In this document: piece by piece, positions 1-5,635 of the stretch
Position numbering within the stretch: position 1 is the first letter of the stretch
Layout: each line of letters begins with the position of its first letter
From: CAYJPK01 sp964372035
GTDB lineage: Bacteria > Desulfobacterota > Desulfovibrionia > Desulfovibrionales > Desulfovibrionaceae
Reading direction: 5' to 3'
Length of the DNA stretch: 16,029 nucleotides
NCBI GenBank assembly: GCA_964372035.1
Contig: CAYJPK010000051.1
Location: 1 to 16,029, forward strand
Notes under the pieces: model-generated
What the model saw: only the letters and a program-made list of their open reading frames with translations
Told to the model about the DNA's origin: nothing
The model's database searches: none
Position numbers and translations under genes: made by a program

Positions 1-873
1 TTTTTCTTCATTAAGTTGTGAGTTTATCAAGATATTAATACAAGTATCTAAATAACTTTCAATTACTTGAGGCTTTTCTTTCAATATATAATAGGCATAA
101 TGTATCCAGAGTTCAGAAAATTGCGACTGTAGATAGGAAAAGTAATATCCCATTTTGCCAGAATCTTCAAAGCATCTACGTATATATTCAAAGTGCTTGA
201 TAAAAGAAATAGCATGCTCGGCTGAAGATCTATTTTTTTTGTGGTTTATTCTGTAAATATATACAATATCATCAGTACTTGGTATTTCTAAAGTTTTACA
301 AAAAGCATGGCAGAAAAAAGCACGATCTTCACCAACGCTATATTCTTCAGGAAATAGTATCTTATTTTCTTTTAGAAATGAGGTATTGTAAAGATGTTGA
401 GCAAAGCTACCAGAAGGATATATGAAGCTATTATTTGCATTGCTCTTTGAGTGCTTAGATGGCTTGATATAAATCCAGCGTTGATGGCAAATAAGAGCTA
501 TCTGTCCCTTTACAATAGGTGTTTTATGTTTTTCTATACAACTTAAAAGCGCTGATAAAGCATTTTTTGGAAGTAGGTCATCTCCATCAAGGAAAAAGCA
601 ATTTTCACCTTGTGCATAGCTAATTCCAGTATTCCTTGCACCGCTAACACCCTTTGTTCTTTCGTTATTAATAAGCTTGATATTAGGGTGTTTTTTAGCA
701 TATGCCTTAACAATAGCCGTAGTTCTATCAGTTGAGCCATCATCTATAACAATAATTTCCAAATCATTTTTTGGCAAAGTTTGTTGCAAAAGAACAGATT
801 CAAGAGTTGAACCGATATAGTTTTCAAGGTTATATGTTGGAATTATAATACTTATTTGTGGCTTTGTAGACAT
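1..873 (-). CDS. Glycosyltransferase family 2 (GT-A fold), 3' end outside window
   Basis: This open frame of 291 codons starts at an ATG and is still open at the left edge, so the C-terminus is missing. Seen: an N-terminal strand IIIPTYN, the nucleotide-binding motif DDGSTD (residues 44-49), GARNTG, the metal-binding LDGDD (95-99) and a later GED (about 181-183) where GT-A enzymes carry the catalytic-base region. This is the standard layout of family 2 transferases, which move a sugar from a nucleotide donor to a growing lipid-linked or capsular glycan at the cytoplasmic face of the membrane. The start is supported by AAGG six bases upstream of the ATG. It follows the PEP-CTERM gene after 236 bases holding a hairpin and a possible promoter, so it is probably a separate transcription unit of the same polysaccharide locus. 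Donor and acceptor cannot be predicted. Confidence 0.9.
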   Translation of the reverse strand, partial: MSTKPQISIIIPTYNLENYIGSTLESVLLQQTLPKNDLEIIVIDDGSTDRTTAIVKAYAKKHPNIKLINNERTKGVSGARNTGISYAQGENCFFLDGDDLLPKNALSALLSCIEKHKTPIVKGQIALICHQRWIYIKPSKHSKSNANNSFIYPSGSFAQHLYNTSFLKENKILFPEEYSVGEDRAFFCHAFCKTLEIPSTDDIVYIYRINHKKNRSSAEHAISFIKHFEYIRRCFEDSGKMGYYFSYLQSQFSELWIHYAYYILKEKPQVIESYLDTCINILINSQLNEEK

Positions 874-952
874 ACTTAACCTTTTTAGCTGATTGTTAGC
901 AAAAAATATTTTAAAGCGCATTTAGATTTCTTATTTATATATGGATCTTAAG

Positions 953-971
953 AGCTTACTATATGTAAGCT
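953..971. repeat. Short inverted repeat upstream of the GT2 gene
   Basis: AGCTTAC and GTAAGCT form perfect 7-base arms around a 5-base TATAT loop, about 80 bases upstream of the GT2 start. It could be an operator, a leader hairpin in the GT2 transcript, or chance in AT-rich DNA. No T-rich run follows closely on either strand, so it does not look like a terminator. Confidence 0.35.
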
Positions 972-987
972 GCAAAAGCAGACTAAT

Positions 988-1016
988 AAGTTAATATATA
1001 ATAAATTTATTGTCAA
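988..1016 (-). promoter_or_regulatory. Possible sigma-70-type promoter for the GT2 gene
   Basis: Read on the minus strand, a perfect TTGACA (1016-1011) is followed 17 bases later by TAACTT (993-988), a weak -10 box. Other AT-rich hexamers nearby give worse spacing. It lies just beyond the hairpin at 1028-1069 and ahead of the GT2 ribosome-binding site, where a promoter would be expected. The AT-rich background makes chance matches likely. Confidence 0.3.
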
Positions 1017-1027
1017 AATATGCAAGA

Positions 1028-1069
1028 AATCTCATTATGGAGCTAAACAGTGCTGTCCATAATGAGATT
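1028..1069 (-). terminator. Hairpin downstream of the PEP-CTERM gene, probable terminator
   Basis: Perfect 13-base arms (1028-1040 and 1057-1069, core CTCATTATGG/CCATAATGAG) flank a 16-base loop, starting 41 bases after the PEP-CTERM stop codon. On the minus strand the stem ends in a short U-rich stretch (UUUCUUGC, then AUUUUG), so it resembles an intrinsic terminator with an imperfect tail. On the plus strand the stem is followed by AAAATCC, which does not fit. It could also act as a 3' stability hairpin. Confidence 0.55.
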
Positions 1070-1109
1070 AAAATCCAAGTGTAAAGAATGTGGTTTCTAT
1101 CATTAAGGA

Positions 1110-1703
1110 TTAGTTTGCATTTTTACGCCTGCGATTAAAGAGTCCTAAACCTGCTAAACCTAAACCAGTTAACAACATGCTTGCTGGTTCTGGAGTAGGG
1201 CTTGGGCTTACATTGTCATTTGGAGTAGTGTTTGCTCCAAAGAAAAGATTTCCAAAATCAAATGATGCTAAAATATCTTTTATTGAAACACTACCATTAG
1301 TAATGTCTACTAAGAATGAGTTGTAAATATAGTCTTTAATTTCTTGTTTAATAGACAAGGCCCACTCTGTATAGTCAAAACCAAAAATAGGAATTAATTT
1401 AAAGCTAATATCTTTTGCAAATAAGCTACAAATGAAGTCTTTATAACTAGTTGTTTTAGCAACTTTATTTGTTATATTAGAAAATATACGATCATGCTTT
1501 TTGTTCTTATCAAAATAAGTTTGAACTAAAGCAAAACTTTCAGTTTTTTTTGTAAATAAATCCTTAAAAGCAAAAGGATTAGAAAATTTACTATCTATAA
1601 TTTGTGGAGTGTAATTCCAATCAAACAAAATACTCGCCTTCGCTTGTGAAGAGATGCTGATGAACATTAAACAACATATGATAGATATAATAGCTTTTTT
1701 CAT
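1110..1703 (-). CDS. PEP-CTERM sorting-domain protein, probable exosortase substrate
   Basis: This is a 197-residue secreted protein. The N-terminus (MKKAIISIICCLMF onward) is a signal peptide with a likely cleavage site after AKA. The C-terminus is a textbook PEP-CTERM signal: a Pro/Ser/Thr/Asn-rich linker, PEP at residues 171-173, a hydrophobic segment rich in Leu and Gly, then a basic RRRK tail. In this family the exosortase recognises and cleaves near PEP during export, and the proteins are typically released into or attached to extracellular polysaccharide. The middle (about 25-160) matches no domain I recognise and has no obvious repeats. The ATG at 1703 is preferred to the in-frame TTG at 1721 because AGGAGG lies four bases upstream of the ATG, inside the longer reading. 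A consensus sigma-54 promoter lies just upstream, and the exosortase and PrsK/PrsR are encoded nearby. Confidence 0.93.
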   Translation of the reverse strand: MKKAIISIICCLMFISISSQAKASILFDWNYTPQIIDSKFSNPFAFKDLFTKKTESFALVQTYFDKNKKHDRIFSNITNKVAKTTSYKDFICSLFAKDISFKLIPIFGFDYTEWALSIKQEIKDYIYNSFLVDITNGSVSIKDILASFDFGNLFFGANTTPNDNVSPSPTPEPASMLLTGLGLAGLGLFNRRRKNAN

Positions 1704-1742
1704 AAATCCTCCTAGCAACAAACAACAGTATAGTTTATGCTA

Positions 1743-1758
1743 AGCAAATAATATGCCA
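1743..1758 (-). promoter_or_regulatory. Sigma-54 (-24/-12) promoter of the PEP-CTERM gene
   Basis: The minus strand reads TGGCATATTATTTGCT. It matches every specified position of the sigma-54 consensus TGGCAYRNNNNTTGCW, including GG and GC separated by exactly 10 bases. The inferred start of transcription is near 1733, giving a leader of about 30 bases that contains AGGAGG before the ATG at 1703. Sigma-54 promoters need an AAA+ activator, and one (PrsR) is encoded at 4225-5592. That PrsR acts here is inference. Confidence 0.85.
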
Positions 1759-1763
1759 ATATC

Positions 1764-1776
1764 TAATATTTTGAAA
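1764..1776 (-). promoter_or_regulatory. Weak IHF-like site next to the sigma-54 promoter
   Basis: Minus-strand TTTCAAAATATTA agrees with the IHF consensus WATCAANNNNTTR at all but the second position. IHF often bends DNA between an activator site and a sigma-54 promoter, and this site lies between the inverted repeat at 1822-1837 and the -24 box. It is closer to the promoter than usual, and the surrounding AT-rich DNA makes a chance match quite possible. Confidence 0.2.
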
Positions 1777-1821
1777 TTTTTAAATATTTTTTTATTTTGC
1801 TAAAGCTTTGTGTTAAAAATA

Positions 1822-1837
1822 TCGACATGAAAGTCGA
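1822..1837. promoter_or_regulatory. Inverted repeat: candidate PrsR upstream activator site or weak terminator
   Basis: TCGAC and GTCGA flank a 6-base spacer. The centre is about 97 bases upstream of the inferred start of the PEP-CTERM transcript, a usual distance for an enhancer bound by an NtrC-type activator. The repeat also lies 37 bases after the stop codon of the propeller gene, and on the minus strand it is followed by TATTTTTAA, so it could be a weak intrinsic terminator of the long operon. The two readings are not exclusive. Confidence 0.45.
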
Positions 1838-1873
1838 AAAATCTTACACAAGTTCTTTATATGTTATCTTTGT

Positions 1874-4213
1874 TTATTTAATCTTTTCGTAAGAAATATT
1901 ATACCGACTAAGTAGTTCTTCTATAGAGCAAGACCACACACCACTTCCAAAGGTTGTTACAATTAGTTCATCGGTGTTACGAGGATTAATTGCCATGCTT
2001 TGTGCATTTGAAAAAGGAAATTCTTTACACCACTTCCAAGACCTGCCTCCATTAGCACTAAAAAATAAACCATGATTTGTCGCACCTGCAAAAATAATAT
2101 TAGTTTTTTCAGGGTGGACTAAGACGGACATCCAATGATCATAAGCTTGTTTTTCACCTAATAGGCGTGCAATATCTCTATCCTTAAGTATATGCCACCA
2201 TTTTTTTCCGCCATCTTTAGTGTAATAAACGCCACCAGCATTTATTCCTTGCGGACTTGCAGAGACAACATAAATTCCATCTGGGTCTTTAGGGTGGAAA
2301 GCAAAATCGTTTGCCCAGTGGCTTAAGCCTGAACCTTTGCTTATATGTTGCCATGTTTTCCCCTTATCAGAGGATTTCCAAAGTCCACCTTCATCCTTAT
2401 TGAAATAATTTGGTTTTTTTGCACGTAAGCCTGTAATTAAGCAGTATAAGTCACCAGTTTTAGGGTGAAAGGCTAGTTTGTAAATATGCCTATTATATCC
2501 ACCGGGTTGTCCCTTAGTTGGTGCCCAAGTTTTACCGTCATCATGTGAAACATAAACTCCAGCTGTATCATCGGATTCACCAAAAAGACCAGCAAATAAA
2601 GTACGGTTTTCAGGTGAAGAGCTTGGATCAATTGCAATGGCTGTAGTGATTTGAGCCGGTAGAGCATTGCTGGCTTTTCTATTATATGGTACTTTCCATG
2701 TTTTACCAAAATCAGTTGATACAACAACACCTCCTTGATGCAGTCTAGCTTTTGGATTTACTATAGAAATAGATAGAAAGTGAGGAATATCATGCAAATT
2801 ACTGCTTGCAGAATAAATCTTACCTGCAATATCCGGATCAAAAGCTACATCATAAAAGGTATTTTTCCATGGGCTACCCTGAGCAGACCATGTCCAAGTT
2901 TCTCCACTATCAGCTGATCTTGCAAAGCCTATATCAGTATAGGCAATATAGTCACGCTTAGCATCATGTGGGTCAAAATAATATCCCCATACAGAAGTTA
3001 CTTCAAGCCCAATGCTCTTATTTCGCACCGGTTCTCCAGCCTCAAGAGCAGGAAATCTTTCTGAAAAAAATATCTGCCAACTATCACCGCCATCACGTGA
3101 AATAAAAAGCTCTCCTTGGGTAGTAAGCATTAATAGCTTAGGATCAAAGGGAGAAGATGTAATGCCTGTTATGTAATACGACCAATATAGATTTGACTGC
3201 AACCATGATATTTCAACATTTTTTTCTTGCCAAAATTTCTCTTGGCTATCATGCATAATGAATTTTTTTTCCCAAGTTTCGCCACCATCTAGTGAACGCA
3301 AAAAGTTCGCAGGTTCAGCATTATAATCAACAAAAAATTCAGAAGCATAGACTATACTTGATTGGCCATCTGGAATTTCAATATCACGTATTTTTCGCAC
3401 TTCATCTGTTTGCACTTTCCAGTTTTTTCCAAAATCAGTCGAGCTTAATAGTCCTTGTTTTGGTATGCCGATATAAAAGAGTGTTTCTCCTTTTTCAGTT
3501 ATTGTCCCGTCAATAGCTGTAATTTTTCCTGGTAATTTCTGGCTAGTCCATGTTTTTCCATTATCACTACTCTTTAACAAGCTATCTTCATTTTCAACAC
3601 AATAAATATCATTACCAATTTTATTTAGATGTTTTATGGGCTTATCCATGATTTTTTTCCATGAATTATTACCACCACGCCATAGTCCAAAATCTGAGCT
3701 AACCAAAAAATCTTTACCAAGTTCATCAAGTGCTAAAAATGAAGTAATAAAATTTTTGCGCTTATCGCCTTCTACTGTCGCTTTTTCTTTATACCAAGGA
3801 GCACCAGCAACGTTCTTCCATGTTTTACCTTCATCTTCACTTATTCTAATGGTATTGCGCCAACTAACCCAGGCAATGCGTTCTTTTGTTAAAAATATAG
3901 GGAGAGGTTTATAATGTGCTTGGCGAGGACTAGTTCTCCAGTTTAGCATTTCCCAACTTTTTCCAGCATTAGTGCTGCGATATACTCCACCCATATCACA
4001 TACCGTGAAGTATAAGTCCTTGTTATAGGGTGAAAATACTGGTATAAAAAAACCACCACCACCGCCAATTCCTCTAACGCTAAACAAGTTCTTATCAGAG
4101 CCAAAGGCCTGTGGGCTAGTTATACATAGGATTATTAGACATAAAGAAAGAGTCAATAAGCCATGCTTTAACAATGCGTATAAATTTATTTGAGTAGAAA
4201 ATAGTTTTTTCAT
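1874..4213 (-). CDS. Exported Asp-box beta-propeller protein, GH74/VPS10-like
   Basis: A 779-residue protein begins with a signal peptide (basic start, hydrophobic core about 16-33, likely cleavage near AFG, residues 36-38). The rest carries twelve Asp-box motifs, S-x-D-x-G-x-x-W or close variants, starting near residues 80, 125, 215, 258, 307, 372, 433, 499, 556, 614, 665 and 719. Such motifs mark beta-propeller blades of sialidase, sortilin/VPS10 and GH74 xyloglucanase-type proteins. The segments VCDMGGVYRS (71-80) and YTDIGFARSA (425-434) resemble each other and the TDIGGAYR region that opens GH74 enzymes, which suggests two tandem propellers. A role in trimming, binding or turning over the locus's own polysaccharide is inference; a non-enzymatic binding role is possible. 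It has no PEP-CTERM tail. The start is supported by AAGGA five bases upstream of the ATG, and PrsR ends only 11 bases before it. Confidence 0.88.
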   Translation of the reverse strand: MKKLFSTQINLYALLKHGLLTLSLCLIILCITSPQAFGSDKNLFSVRGIGGGGGFFIPVFSPYNKDLYFTVCDMGGVYRSTNAGKSWEMLNWRTSPRQAHYKPLPIFLTKERIAWVSWRNTIRISEDEGKTWKNVAGAPWYKEKATVEGDKRKNFITSFLALDELGKDFLVSSDFGLWRGGNNSWKKIMDKPIKHLNKIGNDIYCVENEDSLLKSSDNGKTWTSQKLPGKITAIDGTITEKGETLFYIGIPKQGLLSSTDFGKNWKVQTDEVRKIRDIEIPDGQSSIVYASEFFVDYNAEPANFLRSLDGGETWEKKFIMHDSQEKFWQEKNVEISWLQSNLYWSYYITGITSSPFDPKLLMLTTQGELFISRDGGDSWQIFFSERFPALEAGEPVRNKSIGLEVTSVWGYYFDPHDAKRDYIAYTDIGFARSADSGETWTWSAQGSPWKNTFYDVAFDPDIAGKIYSASSNLHDIPHFLSISIVNPKARLHQGGVVVSTDFGKTWKVPYNRKASNALPAQITTAIAIDPSSSPENRTLFAGLFGESDDTAGVYVSHDDGKTWAPTKGQPGGYNRHIYKLAFHPKTGDLYCLITGLRAKKPNYFNKDEGGLWKSSDKGKTWQHISKGSGLSHWANDFAFHPKDPDGIYVVSASPQGINAGGVYYTKDGGKKWWHILKDRDIARLLGEKQAYDHWMSVLVHPEKTNIIFAGATNHGLFFSANGGRSWKWCKEFPFSNAQSMAINPRNTDELIVTTFGSGVWSCSIEELLSRYNISYEKIK

Positions 4214-4224
4214 AAAAATCCTTT

Positions 4225-5592
4225 TTATAAAGTTATTTTATGCTTTTTAAGTAAGTCATAAAAAGTCGGTCGACTAATCCCCAAGGCTTGTGAGGCTTGC
4301 ATGATATTACCAGCTTGTTGTTGGATTGCGCTTAACAACATTTTTTTCTCAATATCATTTCTTGCTTCTTGTAGTGTTGCATAATTTAATTTTTCATCAG
4401 TATCTTGCAACTCACTTAGTGAATCTTCGTTTAGCTCAAGGGAATCAGCATTAATAATTGGAGTATCTACCATAATTAGAAGTTGTCTAATTTTGTTTTC
4501 TAGTTGACGAATATTTCCTGGCCAAGGGTAAGCAATCATAGCTTTTTCTGCTAAAGGGTGTAGACTAATTGTCTTTCCCTGTGTATTGTATTTATTAAGA
4601 AAATAATTAGCTAATAAGATTATATCCTTACCTCTTTCACGCAGTGGTGGAAGTGGAATTTTTACAACACCTAAGCGATAGTAAAGGTCTTCTCTAAATT
4701 CACCCTTTTTCACCATTTCTAATAAGTTACGATTAGTTGCTGCAACAATACGCACATTAACTTCTATATCTTGTCTTCCTCCAACTCTTTGCATAGTCAT
4801 GTCTTGTAAAAAGCGTAGAAGTTTTACTTGTAAGGATAGTGGCAATTCACCAATCTCATCTAGAAAAAGAGTACCATTATTAGCAAATTCAACCTTACCT
4901 TGAACTCTTTGTGTAGCACCAGTGAAAGCACCTTTTTCATGTCCAAAAAACTCAGCTTCTAATAGGTTTTCAGGTATTGCACCACAATTTATTGTAACAA
5001 GTGGTGATTTGTTGCGTGAGCTCATTTCATGTATGGCTTTTGCAACCAATTCTTTACCAGTTCCAGATTCTCCCTCAATTAGTACAGGTGCATCAGAAAT
5101 TGCAATGCGTTCAATGCTCTTAAGCATTTCACCCATCTTAGCATCTTGAGTTATGATGCCAAGATTATCAGTCTTTTGCTCTTTAATCTTTAATGAATTG
5201 CTTGTATTTAATTCAGAAAGAAAGAAAGCACGGCGAACAATAATCTTAAGTTCTTCAAGGTCAATAGGCTTTCTACAAAAATCATAAGCTCCGCTTTTTA
5301 TTGAAGTATGTGCATTACTTTCATCATGGTGACCAGTAATAACAATAATTTTGCAAAAGGGATTGTTTTGTAATAAGGCATCAAGGCAACGAAATCCTTC
5401 AGTATTTCCCTCTGCATCAGGTGGCAGTCCAAGGTCAAGTGTCACAACTTGCGGGTTGAATTTCTTTTGAATTTTCATTGCCTCATCAAAGTTTTTTGCC
5501 TTATGAAGTTCATACTCTTCTGGTGAAAATCCCCAATAAAGTTGGCGCAATATATCTTCATTATCATCAATAACTAATAAACTTTTTTTCAT
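4225..5592 (-). CDS. prsR: PrsR, sigma-54-dependent response regulator of the PEP-CTERM system
   Basis: This 455-residue protein has an NtrC-like three-part layout. The receiver domain (about 1-120) has the acidic pair DD (9-10), the phosphoacceptor D53 in TLDLGLPP and K108 in RKPI. The AAA+ domain (about 147-380) has Walker A GESGTGKE (174-181), the sigma-54 contact loop GAFTGA (221-226) and Walker B TLFLDEIGEL (241-250). The C-terminus (about 412-450) is a Fis-type helix-turn-helix (QASQALGISRPTFYDLLKKH). All residues needed for phosphorylation, ATP hydrolysis and sigma-54 contact are present. Together with the adjacent kinase this is the PrsK/PrsR pair found in exosortase loci (TIGR02916/TIGR02915). 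Its likely target is the sigma-54 promoter at 1743-1758. It lies 43 bases after prsK; AAGG precedes the ATG by eight bases. Confidence 0.94.
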   Translation of the reverse strand: MKKSLLVIDDNEDILRQLYWGFSPEEYELHKAKNFDEAMKIQKKFNPQVVTLDLGLPPDAEGNTEGFRCLDALLQNNPFCKIIVITGHHDESNAHTSIKSGAYDFCRKPIDLEELKIIVRRAFFLSELNTSNSLKIKEQKTDNLGIITQDAKMGEMLKSIERIAISDAPVLIEGESGTGKELVAKAIHEMSSRNKSPLVTINCGAIPENLLEAEFFGHEKGAFTGATQRVQGKVEFANNGTLFLDEIGELPLSLQVKLLRFLQDMTMQRVGGRQDIEVNVRIVAATNRNLLEMVKKGEFREDLYYRLGVVKIPLPPLRERGKDIILLANYFLNKYNTQGKTISLHPLAEKAMIAYPWPGNIRQLENKIRQLLIMVDTPIINADSLELNEDSLSELQDTDEKLNYATLQEARNDIEKKMLLSAIQQQAGNIMQASQALGISRPTFYDLLKKHKITL

Positions 5593-5609
5593 TATTTTAA
5601 CCTTATATT

Positions 5610-5632
5610 AAGCTTTGGTTTAAATAAAGCTT
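5610..5632. repeat. Inverted repeat in the prsK-prsR gap
   Basis: Arms of 7 bases (AAGCTTT and AAAGCTT) surround a 9-base loop inside the 43-base gap between the prsK stop and the prsR start. In the transcript it would form a small hairpin just before the prsR ribosome-binding site. It may tune prsR translation or RNA processing, or mean nothing. There is no strong U tract to make it a terminator. Confidence 0.3.
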
Positions 5633-5635
5633 TTC

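Noticed and set aside
874..1027. Sigma-54 element in front of the GT2 gene
   Set aside because: I looked for GG-N10-GC on the minus strand and found none; the nearest plus-strand GG at 943-944 lacks the GC at the right distance.
1704..1721. Six-residue upstream extension of the PEP-CTERM protein from a TTG
   Set aside because: The extension would have to translate through the AGGAGG that serves the ATG at 1703. The shorter form also begins like a normal signal peptide (MKK).
2473..2730. Open frame of 85 codons on the minus strand inside the propeller gene
   Set aside because: It is a different frame of the Asp-box protein, has no ribosome-binding site or family resemblance, and the main frame is clearly coding throughout.
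3292..3914. Two plus-strand open frames opposite the propeller gene
   Set aside because: They are antisense shadows of a strongly supported gene, low in complexity and without start signals.
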